From contig NZ_LR732817.1 of the NCBI RefSeq assembly GCF_902506195.1, positions 186,001 through 250,000 of the forward strand: a stretch of DNA of 64,000 bases. The letters run 5' to 3'. Origin of the DNA: Citricoccus sp. K5 (GTDB lineage: Bacteria; Actinomycetota; Actinomycetes; Actinomycetales; Micrococcaceae). This document shows positions 27,763-35,529 of this stretch, piece after piece (positions within the stretch are counted from its first letter, which is position 1; every line of letters starts with the position of its first letter). The notes under the pieces are model-generated. The model saw only the letters and a list, made by a program, of their open reading frames with translations, was not told the DNA's origin and ran no database searches. Made by a program: the position numbers and the translations under genes.

Positions 27763-28503
27763 ATGACCAGCAGTTCTCCCTCCGACCGTTCCGCAGGCCG
27801 CCTCCTGGTGGTCGGGGCCCATTCCGCCGATTTCGTCTGGCGTGCGGCCGGTGCCGTCGCCACGTTCGTCCAGGCCGGCGGTGAGGCCAAGGTCGTCGCC
27901 CTGACCTACGGTGAGCGCGGCGAGTCCGGGGTCCTGTGGCAGGAGGAGGGCCAGACGGAGGAGAACGTCAAGCGCATCCGGCATGGGGAGGCCGAGCGCG
28001 CATCGCAGCACCTCGGCGCCTCCTTCGAGGCTTTCGATCTGGGCGACTACCCCCTGGTCAACGACCACCCGGACATCGAGCGGCTGGCAGACCTGATGCG
28101 CGAGTTCGCCCCGACCGTGGTGCTGACCCACCCGGACAAGGACCCCTTCAACCCGGACCACCCGGTGGCCTACGAGATGGTCCAGAAGGCTCGCCTGATG
28201 ACCTCGGGGGCCGGCGTCGAGTCCGGGTTCAAGACCGCCCCGCCGAGTGAGTTCCTGGTCTTCGAGCCCCACCAGCCCGAGTTGTGCGGCTTCGTGCCGT
28301 CCGTCTTCGTGGACATCACCGCGGTCTTCGAGCAGAAGAAGGCGGCCATGGCCGAGATGAAGGCGCAGGCCTACCTGCAGACCTACTACGCCGAGCGAGC
28401 CGAGCACCGTGGCAACCATGCCCGCAAGGTCACCGGGAACAAGGAGATCCGCCAGGCCGAGGCGTTCATGCGCCTAGTGCCGAACGTGGTGGGGTCCCTG
28501 TGA
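27763..28503 (+). CDS. PIG-L family protein, 4-oxalomesaconate hydratase-like
   Basis: 246 aa LmbE/PIG-L fold. In place of the usual AHPDD it has AHSAD (His20, Asp23) followed by FVWRAAGA, which is the form found in GalB-type 4-oxalomesaconate hydratases. A second metal site is in THPDKDPFNPDHP. GalB hydrates a ring-fission product in the gallate/protocatechuate 4,5-cleavage route. AAAGGA precedes ATG 27763. The immediate downstream gene is an RraA-type aldolase, the expected next enzyme, and the two overlap by 4 bases. Confidence 0.85.
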   Translation: MTSSSPSDRSAGRLLVVGAHSADFVWRAAGAVATFVQAGGEAKVVALTYGERGESGVLWQEEGQTEENVKRIRHGEAERASQHLGASFEAFDLGDYPLVNDHPDIERLADLMREFAPTVVLTHPDKDPFNPDHPVAYEMVQKARLMTSGAGVESGFKTAPPSEFLVFEPHQPELCGFVPSVFVDITAVFEQKKAAMAEMKAQAYLQTYYAERAEHRGNHARKVTGNKEIRQAEAFMRLVPNVVGSL

Positions 28504-29102
28504 GCGAGCTGGCTGAGTTGACCGAGGCAGAGCTGATCGGACGCTTCGCCGCCCTGCCGGTAGCCAACGTCGGTGACGCCATGGACCGCCTCAACGTGGT
28601 CGATTCCGGCATCCAGTCCGTGTGGCCTTCCGCCGGGATCCGGATGGTCGGCCGGGCCGTGCCCGTGACGGTGGCGGGCGGGGACAACCTTGGCATCCAC
28701 GAGACCATCGACTCCCTGCAGCCCGGCGACGTGCTCGTGGTCAACGGCCAGGGCGCCACCCACCGCGCGCTGATCGGGGAGCTGATCGCCGGCCGGGCCA
28801 TGGCCCGCGGTTGCGTCGGCTTTGTCCTGGACGCCTGCGTCCGGGACGCGGTGGATCTCGAGCAGATGCGGTTCCCGGTCTTCGCCCGAGGCACGACGCC
28901 GGCCGGCCCCTACCGCAACGGGCCGTTCGTGGGCGGGGTGGCGGCCGCCGTCGGGACCGTGGTGGTGCACCCGGGCGACCTGGTGCTCGGTGACGACGAC
29001 GGGGTCGCGATCGTTCCCCGCGACCGTGCGGCAGAGGTCCTGGTCAAGGCCGAGGCCAAGCACGCTGCGGAGACGAAGCAGCGCGCCGAGATCGGGTTCT
29101 GA
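28500..29102 (+). CDS. RraA-type aldolase (4-carboxy-4-hydroxy-2-oxoadipate aldolase/oxaloacetate decarboxylase-like)
   Basis: 200 aa RraA/MenG-fold protein. It has the N-terminal VANVGDAMDRL, the phosphate/carboxylate loop GELIAGRAMARG, and the DACVRD segment whose Arg and Asp bind metal and substrate in class II pyruvate aldolases. It would cleave the hydratase product to pyruvate and oxaloacetate. GTG start at 28500 overlaps the hydratase stop. RraA (RNase E regulator) is the alternative annotation, less likely because of the neighbour. Confidence 0.85.
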   Translation: MSELAELTEAELIGRFAALPVANVGDAMDRLNVVDSGIQSVWPSAGIRMVGRAVPVTVAGGDNLGIHETIDSLQPGDVLVVNGQGATHRALIGELIAGRAMARGCVGFVLDACVRDAVDLEQMRFPVFARGTTPAGPYRNGPFVGGVAAAVGTVVVHPGDLVLGDDDGVAIVPRDRAAEVLVKAEAKHAAETKQRAEIGF

Positions 29103-29127
29103 GGCGGGCCGCCCTCACGTTGAGTCT

Positions 29128-29170
29128 GGAGTGATTCACGCTTTCGGCCGCCGAAAACGTGAATCACTCC
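29128..29170. terminator. Bidirectional hairpin terminator
   Basis: 21-bp stem with one mismatch (29128-29148 with 29150-29170), between the rightward aldolase and the leftward membrane-protein gene. It contains a TTTC/GAAA tract on both sides. Confidence 0.8.
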
Positions 29171-29190
29171 CGACTAAACCGGGGCGGCCG

Positions 29191-30126
29191 TCAGGGGAGC
29201 GGGTCCGCGGCCTCGGTGACGAGCTCGAGTTCCTCGGGGTCCGGCCAGGCGGTGATCGATTCGATGGCTGCCTCGTGGTCCACCGGGCTGTCCGGCCCGA
29301 ACATCTCGTCGGCCAGCATGAGGGACACCGAGTCCAGCTGTCCGCCGTGGACCTGCAGCTCGATCTCGAACAGGGCGTCGCCGCGTTGGAACCGGGCCTT
29401 GACCGGCCAGGTCTGCGTCCGCGGGGTGATCCGCGGGGTGTCCGGGTGGACCACCAGGAAGGCGTCCGTCATGAACTCGGCGTCCTGCTGTATTGCCGTG
29501 CCCTGCTGCTCTGCCGTCTCCAGTTGAAGCCGCAACGCCTCGGTCCCGGGGATACCGGGCTGCAGCAGCACGTCCAGGATGGCCGCGACGGCGGGGTCGA
29601 CGGGGCCGTGGCCGCCGTCCTCGGTGTACTCATCCGCGCCCCGCTGCAGCGCGCGCTGCAGGGCGCGGGCCTCGGCCCGGTCGGAGGCCCAGCCGGCCGC
29701 CACCATCGCCACCCCGACGCCGGCCATCCACCAGCGCGGGCGGCGCACCCCGCGATCGGCGAGCCAGTCCGTGATACGGGCGTCCAGTGCCTCGAACGGT
29801 TCGGCCAGGCCCAGAGAGAGGCCGCCGGCGGCCAGCGCCGCCGAACCGCGCCCAATGTCGACCAGGGGAATGAACTGTCCGCGGGGACCGTCGGTGTAGC
29901 GAGCGGGCATCCCCACCGTGGTGCCGACGGGCAGGGTGGCGGCGGTGTACGCGCCGGTGAGCGCCGCCGTCGTGATCCGGTAGGCGGCCTGGGCGCCGGG
30001 CCCCAGGTGCCGCGGCTCGATGAGCGTCAGCCCGCCGATGGCGGCGGCCGACGCCACGGCGAACGCGGAGCTGGTGGCCAGGCGGTTCACCGGGGCGCCG
30101 GCGACGAAACCAAAATCTCGGGACAT
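29191..30126 (-). CDS. Hypothetical membrane protein
   Basis: 311 aa, no recognised family. Hydrophobic segments are visible near residues 15-35, 50-70, 90-105 and 130-147. A soluble C-terminal half of about 160 residues follows, rich in Asp and Glu and ending PDPEELELVTEAADPLP. It stands alone on the minus strand between the aldolase and the dioxygenase and is 28 bases from the latter's stop, so the two may be cotranscribed. Nothing in it suggests a catabolic role. Confidence 0.75.
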   Translation of the reverse strand: MSRDFGFVAGAPVNRLATSSAFAVASAAAIGGLTLIEPRHLGPGAQAAYRITTAALTGAYTAATLPVGTTVGMPARYTDGPRGQFIPLVDIGRGSAALAAGGLSLGLAEPFEALDARITDWLADRGVRRPRWWMAGVGVAMVAAGWASDRAEARALQRALQRGADEYTEDGGHGPVDPAVAAILDVLLQPGIPGTEALRLQLETAEQQGTAIQQDAEFMTDAFLVVHPDTPRITPRTQTWPVKARFQRGDALFEIELQVHGGQLDSVSLMLADEMFGPDSPVDHEAAIESITAWPDPEELELVTEAADPLP

Positions 30127-30154
30127 GGTCCGAGCCTATGTGGTACGGGGTGGG

Positions 30155-31177
30155 TCAGGACTCCAGCCCCTCGTCCTGGTTCGGGGCGCCGTGCGGGTTG
30201 GCGGTGGTATCCGCGTCGTCGACCACGGGAGTGCCGTGGGTGTGGAAGGTGGGGATGGTCTTCATGCCCCAGGCCTGGCCCTTGGCGCGCTCGCCCTGGG
30301 ACCAGGGGATCGGCTTCCAGTCCGGGGCAAGGATCAGGCGGGAGCCCTGGTTGGCCAGCTCGATCCGGTTGCCGCCCGGCTCCCACACGTAGAGGAAGAA
30401 GCCCTGTTGGATGGCGTGCTTGTAGGGGCCGTATTCGATGAAGATGCCGTTCTCCAGGAAGATGTCCGCGGCTTTGAGGATGTCCTCGCGCGTATCGGAG
30501 GCGAAGGCGAGGTGGTGCAGGCGGCCCGAGGTGCCCGTCCAGTCATCGGAGTAGACCATGTCGTAGGACTTCTGGCCGAAGGTGAACCAGTGGCCGCCCA
30601 CGTCGCCGTCGTCAAGTTGGATGAACTCGGTGGTGTAGCCACCCATCACGTTCTCGGTGAAGTCGCAGACGCCGGCCATGTCCGCGGTCAGGTAGTTGAT
30701 GTGGTCCAGGCGGCGGGCGTTGGCGCCGAAGCCGGGGAACTTGGCGGCCTGGTTCTTCAGGGCCGGCCGGTCGGTGTCATCGGCCTCGTACCACTCGGTG
30801 TCGAAGTAGACCTCCATCAGGTGCTGGTCCGGGTTGCGGTAGCGGAAGGTGCGGCCGCGGCCCATCTCGCCGTCCACCCAGCCCTCGCCCAACCCGGTCG
30901 CCTCGATGCGGGCCACCACGCGCTCGAGCGCCTCGGGGCTCTGGGCCCGCCAGGCGACGCGGCCCACGCCGGCGTGGGACTTGGCGGTGAGCTTGATGGA
31001 GTAGGGCTCGTAGTCGTCCCAGCAGTGCAGGTAGGCGGATTCCTCGCCGTTCTCGGTGGTGCGGCCGACCTCGCGCATGGCCAGCAGGTCCCGGAAGAAC
31101 CCGAGGGACTCCTCGAACTTCGGGGTGTAGAGCTCGACGGTGGAGAGGTGGGCGATGTCGCGGATGCGTTCGGTCAT
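30155..31177 (-). CDS. Type I extradiol ring-cleavage dioxygenase (VOC family)
   Basis: 340 aa with two VOC (glyoxalase-like) domains, the architecture of catechol 2,3-dioxygenase/BphC. Iron ligands fit: His159 (RRLDH), His221 (RLHH) and Glu273 (GNRIE), with the conserved Tyr263 just before. It opens catechol-type rings with O2, next to a hydroxyl. TCCTGTGGGG-like spacing gives only a weak ribosome site, but the ATG at 31177 matches family length. The start faces the binding-protein gene at 31336 across a spacer holding the GATTGTCAACAA half-site. Confidence 0.9.
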   Translation of the reverse strand: MTERIRDIAHLSTVELYTPKFEESLGFFRDLLAMREVGRTTENGEESAYLHCWDDYEPYSIKLTAKSHAGVGRVAWRAQSPEALERVVARIEATGLGEGWVDGEMGRGRTFRYRNPDQHLMEVYFDTEWYEADDTDRPALKNQAAKFPGFGANARRLDHINYLTADMAGVCDFTENVMGGYTTEFIQLDDGDVGGHWFTFGQKSYDMVYSDDWTGTSGRLHHLAFASDTREDILKAADIFLENGIFIEYGPYKHAIQQGFFLYVWEPGGNRIELANQGSRLILAPDWKPIPWSQGERAKGQAWGMKTIPTFHTHGTPVVDDADTTANPHGAPNQDEGLES

Positions 31178-31236
31178 GGACGGGCTCCTGTGGGGACGCG
31201 GTGCTGTGCGGATCGTGCTTCACGGATTTTGAACAA

Positions 31237-31248
31237 GATTGTCAACAA
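31237..31248. promoter_or_regulatory. Shared operator half-site GATTGTCAACAA
   Basis: Exact copy of the left arm of the dyad at 27654. It also sits within GATTTTG-N14-CAAAATC (31225-31252). The location, between divergent dioxygenase and transporter genes, suggests control of both by the regulator acting at 27654. Confidence 0.55.
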
Positions 31249-31253
31249 AATCA

Positions 31254-31282
31254 TAGACAGTTTGTGTGGCTATGGCTACGGT
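31254..31282 (+). promoter_or_regulatory. Promoter for the NMT1-type binding-protein gene
   Basis: TAGACA (31254-31259), 17 bases, TACGGT (31277-31282), directly after the operator half-site. The start codon is at 31336. Confidence 0.5.
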
Positions 31283-31335
31283 CATAGGTATTCGACTCCA
31301 TTGTGACCCATTCCACACTCGATCCAGGAGTAGCC

Positions 31336-32331
31336 GTGAAGTCATCTCGCCTGAGCCTGCTGTCCGCCCTCGCCGTCGCAGGGCTCGCCCTGACCGCCTG
31401 TTCCTCCGGGTCCCCGTCCGGGACGGGCGACACTCCGGCCTCCGGATCCGATGCGGCGGCCGGTGAACTCACCCAGGTCACGGTCGGGCTCGTTCCGCTG
31501 GCCGCCTCGATCGCCGTTGAATACGGCATCCAGGAGGGCATCTTCGAGAAGCACGGCCTCGACGTCGAGATCGCCCTCGCCAATGCCGGCGCCGCCATGC
31601 TGCCCGCTGTGTCCAACGGGCAGATGGACTTCGGGGTCGGAAACCCCTTGTCCGTCCTCACGGCCGTGGACCAGGGCCTGGACATGAAGATCGTGGCCGG
31701 ATACTGCAACTCCGCGGACGAGGGGGAGGACACCTCGGGAGTCGTCACGCGGGTGGACTCCGGGATCGAGGACTACGGAGATCTGGCCGGTAAGACTACC
31801 TCTATCAACGCCCTGAGGACCTTGGGCGACCTCACGCTCATGGACCTGGCCGAACAGGGCGGCTCGGACCCCGCCGACGTGAAGTTCGCCGAGATGCCCT
31901 TCCAGGACATGCCGGCGCAGCTCGAGCAGGGCAACACGGACGCGATCTGGATCCCGGAGCCGTTCCTGACCACCGCGCTCGAGGATCCGGACAACGAGCT
32001 GCTCGGCTACTCGTTCCGTGATTCGATCGAGGGCATGCCGACCATGGTCACGTTCACCTCGGGCACCTTCGCCGAGGAGAACCCGGAGACCGTGGAGCAG
32101 TTCCAGGAGGCCATCACCGAGGCGCTCGCCGCCACGGACGAGAACAACGACGAGGCCAAGAAACTTCTGCCGGATTTCATGAACCTCCCCGAGGACGTGG
32201 CCACGGCCCTCAAGCTTGATGAGCTTGGAGGAGAGGTCCGCGAGGACCAGATCCAGGCCATCGGCGAGTTGGCCGTGAAGTACGGGTTCATCGACCAGGA
32301 ACCCGATCTGGACGCCATGATCATCCAGTAG
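31336..32331 (+). CDS. ABC transporter substrate-binding lipoprotein, NMT1/SsuA type
   Basis: 331 aa. Signal sequence and lipobox LTAC with Cys22, then a serine-rich linker and a type II binding fold (GLVPLAASIAVEYGIQEGIFEKHGLDVEI). Proteins of this group bind aromatic or sulfonate ligands for ABC import. No permease or ATPase gene is adjacent, so it must use one elsewhere, perhaps the set at 17011-18659. GTG 31336 chosen because AGGAG lies 5 bases before it and the signal peptide then starts correctly. Confidence 0.9.
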   Translation: MKSSRLSLLSALAVAGLALTACSSGSPSGTGDTPASGSDAAAGELTQVTVGLVPLAASIAVEYGIQEGIFEKHGLDVEIALANAGAAMLPAVSNGQMDFGVGNPLSVLTAVDQGLDMKIVAGYCNSADEGEDTSGVVTRVDSGIEDYGDLAGKTTSINALRTLGDLTLMDLAEQGGSDPADVKFAEMPFQDMPAQLEQGNTDAIWIPEPFLTTALEDPDNELLGYSFRDSIEGMPTMVTFTSGTFAEENPETVEQFQEAITEALAATDENNDEAKKLLPDFMNLPEDVATALKLDELGGEVREDQIQAIGELAVKYGFIDQEPDLDAMIIQ

Positions 32332-32526
32332 GACCGAGCACTCTCGACCAGCGCGGATATGGAAGAATAAGGGGTCGTTCGAACGCCACCCGGGGCAGCG
32401 GGTGAGCGCGGGGTCGTTGAGGCCGTCAGTCGCCGCGTCCGGACCACAGTGAGTGTTAATACAGCCGGGTCTCCTCCGCACCCACCGGCGCGGGAGCATC
32501 GGCGAACCACCGCCCAAGGATCCCAC

Positions 32527-33225
32527 GTGAACTCTTCCGCACCTGCCCCTCAGCACGCCCCCGACCGTTTCGCTCCCACCGGCACCGGCCTCTATGCCAT
32601 CTTCACGGCGATCATGGCCGTCGTGCTGATCCTGTCCAACCTCGGAGCCTCCAAGGGCGTGACCTTCGGACCCATCGTCACGGACGGCGGATTCTTCCTC
32701 TTCCCGTTGGCGTACATCATCGGGGACGTGGTCTCCGAGGTCTACGGATTCAAGGCCTCCCGGCGCGCCATCGTCACCACGTTCGCCCTCTCTGTCTTCG
32801 CCGCGCTCTGCTTCTGGGTCATCATCGCCCTGCCCGGCGCCGAGTGGTACGACGGCCAGGACGCCCTCGTCCGTACCCTGGCGCCCGTGCCCCTGATCGT
32901 GTTGGCTTCCCTGCTCGGCTTCCTCGTCGGTCAGCTGGCCAACTCCTGGCTCATGGTCCGCCTCAAGCGCCGCTCCGGCGAACGCCTGCTCTTCGGCCGG
33001 CTGGCAGTGTCGACGTTGGTCGGTGAGTTCCTGGATACCCTCGTGTTCTGCTCCATCGCCGCCGGCGTCATCGGGATCACGGACCTGCCGACCTTCCTCA
33101 ACTACGTGCTGGTCGGCTTCGTGTTCAAGTCCGTCGTCGAGATCGTGCTCTCCCCGGTGACCATCTGGGTCATCGGCCGGGTCAAGAGGGCCGAGCCGGC
33201 CTACGCCACGGTTCCCGAGGCGTAG
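32527..33225 (+). CDS. Queuosine precursor transporter (YhhQ/VUT family)
   Basis: 232 aa with about six membrane helices, including SNLGASKGVTFGP, the FPLAYIIGDVVSEVYGFKASRR signature and a LFGRLAVSTLVGEFLDTLVF segment. YhhQ-family proteins import 7-cyano-7-deazaguanine or queuine-type bases. GTG 32527 follows AAGGAT. The window also holds Tgt (47291), so salvage of a queuosine precursor is likely in this organism. The 195-base leader upstream (32332-32526) has no ORF I trust and no riboswitch I can name. Confidence 0.9.
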   Translation: MNSSAPAPQHAPDRFAPTGTGLYAIFTAIMAVVLILSNLGASKGVTFGPIVTDGGFFLFPLAYIIGDVVSEVYGFKASRRAIVTTFALSVFAALCFWVIIALPGAEWYDGQDALVRTLAPVPLIVLASLLGFLVGQLANSWLMVRLKRRSGERLLFGRLAVSTLVGEFLDTLVFCSIAAGVIGITDLPTFLNYVLVGFVFKSVVEIVLSPVTIWVIGRVKRAEPAYATVPEA

Positions 33226-33271
33226 GGAGCCGAGACTTCACGCTGCCTCGGTCGCCGGGAAAACTGGGCTC

Positions 33272-33721
33272 ATGGCCCACGCGAAGATGTACGACGACGG
33301 CGACCTCCACTTCCAGCGCGTCCGCGCCTTGGCCTTGACCCTCCCGGCGGCGGACATGAAGGTCTCCCACGGGAGGCCGGCGTTCTTCACCCAGAAGGTC
33401 TTCGCCTACTACGGGGCCTCGGTCAAGGACACGGGCAGCGCCCAGGAACGATCCGGTTCGACAGCCGCCGGGGACGGCTACGTCCAGCACCCGCAGGTGG
33501 TGGTGATCAGACCAGAGGAGGCCGACGTCTCGTTCCTGGAGCAGGATCCACGGGTCTTCCGGCCGGCCTATCTGGGGCCAGCGGGCTGGTTCGGCATCGA
33601 CCTGGACGGGCTCGATCCGGCCCGGGACGAAGGATGGGATGAGATCGCCGAGTGGCTTGAGACGAGCTACCGGCTCACCGCAGCGGTGAAACTGGTCAGG
33701 GAACTTCCTCGGCGGGAATGA
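33272..33721 (+). CDS. MmcQ/YjbR-family protein
   Basis: 149 aa, a double-wing fold of the YjbR/MmcQ type with the LPAADMKVSHGRPAFF segment near the N-terminus and an ARDEGWDEIAEWLETSYRLTA C-terminus typical of the family. The molecular role of these proteins is unsettled; they bind DNA in at least one case. No obvious ribosome site precedes ATG 33272, consistent with a leaderless or weakly translated mRNA. Confidence 0.85.
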   Translation: MAHAKMYDDGDLHFQRVRALALTLPAADMKVSHGRPAFFTQKVFAYYGASVKDTGSAQERSGSTAAGDGYVQHPQVVVIRPEEADVSFLEQDPRVFRPAYLGPAGWFGIDLDGLDPARDEGWDEIAEWLETSYRLTAAVKLVRELPRRE

Positions 33722-33859
33722 GCGCAGGGACGTCTCACCGCATCCCGCACGGGGAGTGAGGGAGATTTCGCGGCCCCGTGCAGGAACGGAAACACCGCAG
33801 AAACGCACTCTTCCTAGGTTGGGGGTATGCCCGGCCCCTCGCCCTTGGAGTGATGTCAC

Positions 33860-34705
33860 ATGTCCTATGTCAGCCCGCCAGACTTCGTGAAGCACATGGT
33901 GGACGCCGGTGAGTCCAAGGTCTTCATGTCCACCCGGGACACGCTGATCCGCTCGTTCATGGCCGGTGCCATCCTGGCGCTCGCCGCCGCGTTCGCCATC
34001 ACCGTCACCGTGCAGAGCGGCAACGCACTCGTGGGTGCGTTGCTGTTCCCGGTCGGTTTCATCCTGATCTACCTGCTCGGCTTCGACCTGCTCACCGGTG
34101 TCTTCACCCTGGTCCCACTGGCGTGGATCGACAAGAGGCCCGGCGTGACCATCGGCGGCCTGCTGCGCAACTGGGGCCTGGTTTTCGTCGGCAACTTCGC
34201 CGGTGCCTTCTTGGTGGCCGTCATGATGGTGGTGACCATGACCTACGGCTTCCAGACCCCGCCGAACGAGGTGGCTCAGCAGATCGGCTCCATCGGCGAG
34301 GGAAGAACCGTCGGCTACGCCGAATACGGCGCGGGTGGCATGCTGACCCTCTTCATCCGTGGCGTGCTCTGCAACTGGATGGTCTCGACCGGTGTGGTCG
34401 CGGCCTTCCTGGCGAAGGACGTCGTGGGCAAGGCACTGATCATGTGGATGCCGGTCATGCTCTTCTTCTACATGGGATTCGAGCACTCCATCGTCAATAT
34501 GTTCCTCTTCCCGGCGGGCCTCATGCTGGGCGGAGAGTTCTCCATCATGGACTACCTCGTCTGGAACGAGATCCCGACCGTGCTCGGCAACCTCGTGGGC
34601 GGCCTCTCCTTCGTGGGCCTGACCCTGTACGCCACTCACTACCGCACGGCAGCCAAGCGTCAGCCGAAGCTGCCGACGCTGTCCGACCATGTCGTGAGCC
34701 GCTGA
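33860..34705 (+). CDS. Formate/nitrite-family transporter (FNT)
   Basis: 281 aa with six membrane helices and family motifs: VGALLFPVGFILIYLLGFDLLTG, LCNWMVSTG and GFEHSIVNMFLFP, the last with the central pore histidine. FNT channels pass small monovalent anions such as formate, nitrite or hydrosulfide. Here the gene is followed after two bases by cyanase, so cyanate or its product bicarbonate is a plausible cargo (inference). GGAG lies nine bases before ATG 33860. Confidence 0.92.
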   Translation: MSYVSPPDFVKHMVDAGESKVFMSTRDTLIRSFMAGAILALAAAFAITVTVQSGNALVGALLFPVGFILIYLLGFDLLTGVFTLVPLAWIDKRPGVTIGGLLRNWGLVFVGNFAGAFLVAVMMVVTMTYGFQTPPNEVAQQIGSIGEGRTVGYAEYGAGGMLTLFIRGVLCNWMVSTGVVAAFLAKDVVGKALIMWMPVMLFFYMGFEHSIVNMFLFPAGLMLGGEFSIMDYLVWNEIPTVLGNLVGGLSFVGLTLYATHYRTAAKRQPKLPTLSDHVVSR

Positions 34706-34707
34706 CC

Positions 34708-35157
34708 ATGGACCCGATCATGCCCAAGGCGTACGCTGCCGATCTCGTCAACGCCGCCCGCATCCGTGCCGGCCTCACCTGGGCGGACCTCGCCGGCGCC
34801 CTCGGCGCCGCCCCGGTGTGGACCACGGCTGCGCTGCTGGGACAGCACCCGATGACGGCGGCCCAGGCCGACGTCGTGGTCGAGATGCTCGGTCTGGGGG
34901 ACGACGTGGCCGAGAGCCTGCAGCAACAGCCGAACCGGGGCAGCGACCCGGCCGTGATGAACGATCCCACGATCTACCGGCTGATGGAGGCCCTGTCGGT
35001 CTACGGGCCGGCGCTGAAGGCGCTGATCCACGAGGAGTTCGGGGACGGCATCATGAGTGCCATCAACTTCAAGGTCAATCTCCACCGCCGTGCCGATCCG
35101 GATGGCGACCGCGTGGTCATCACCTTGGACGGCAAGTTCCTGGACTACCGCTGGTGA
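34708..35157 (+). CDS. cynS: Cyanate hydratase (cyanase)
   Basis: 149 aa, near the usual 150-156. It decomposes cyanate with bicarbonate to ammonia and CO2, releasing nitrogen and detoxifying cyanate. The C-terminal catalytic segment is intact: Arg91, Glu94 and Ser117 correspond to Arg96, Glu99 and Ser122 of the E. coli enzyme, inside YRLMEALSVYG and GDGIMSAINFK. The N-terminal helical domain has the HTH-like RAGLTWADLAGALG. It starts two bases after the FNT stop, so they form an operon. No CynR or CynT is in the window. Confidence 0.96.
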   Translation: MDPIMPKAYAADLVNAARIRAGLTWADLAGALGAAPVWTTAALLGQHPMTAAQADVVVEMLGLGDDVAESLQQQPNRGSDPAVMNDPTIYRLMEALSVYGPALKALIHEEFGDGIMSAINFKVNLHRRADPDGDRVVITLDGKFLDYRW

Positions 35158-35284
35158 CCGGAATGTCCCGGTCCGTCACCGGCCGTCACAGTCCGTCATC
35201 TGGGGCGGCCTCCAGCCATCGGGGCGGCATATCGGCAGTGAAGCGGGCCCAGATGACGCCAGTCCGCTGAACATGACCCGAGGC

Positions 35285-35313
35285 TTGGCGGCCGCGTGCT
35301 GACTGCCTAGGGT
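35285..35313 (+). promoter_or_regulatory. Promoter of the sulfur operon
   Basis: TTGGCG (35285-35290), exactly 17 bases, TAGGGT (35308-35313). The expected transcription start near 35320 falls just before the riboswitch stem. Confidence 0.6.
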
Positions 35314-35321
35314 CAAGAACA

Positions 35322-35402
35322 GAATCACGAGATCCGGTGCTAAGCCCTGGCTGGCCGGACGGCAACCCTCTCACCGTAGTGGGGTGCTCCAGGTGATGAT
35401 TC
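35322..35402 (+). promoter_or_regulatory. SAM-IV-type riboswitch
   Basis: S-adenosylmethionine-sensing leader. Diagnostic core segments are GCTAAGCCCTGGCTGGCCGG, CGGCAACCCTCTCACC and GTGGGGTGCTCC, followed by AGGTGATGAT. The closing stem pairs AATCAC (35323-35328) with GTGATgATT (35393-35401). This arrangement, with GGCAACCCTC and GGGGTGCTCC as fixed elements, is that of the actinomycete SAM-IV class (or the related SAM-I/IV form). It should turn the operon off when SAM, hence sulfur, is ample. The first gene starts at 35530. Confidence 0.85.
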
Positions 35403-35529
35403 GGCCTCCGGGGACCACCGCGGGGCAAGTACGGCACCACCGTGAATGCAGATCTCGGCCACCAAGCCATGACGACGCAGTGTTCCGGGCCAACGCCATT
35501 CCGGTGTGCCATGGCTGACGGGGACACCC
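35403..35529 (+). other. Leader between riboswitch and first gene
   Basis: 127 bases with no reliable gene; it should contain the expression platform. I see no T-rich terminator, so translational control is more likely. A short open frame from GTG 35442 contains Cys codons but overlaps the first gene in another frame and is not called. The upstream part of this 372-base gap (35158-35284) shows nothing recognisable. Confidence 0.5.
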
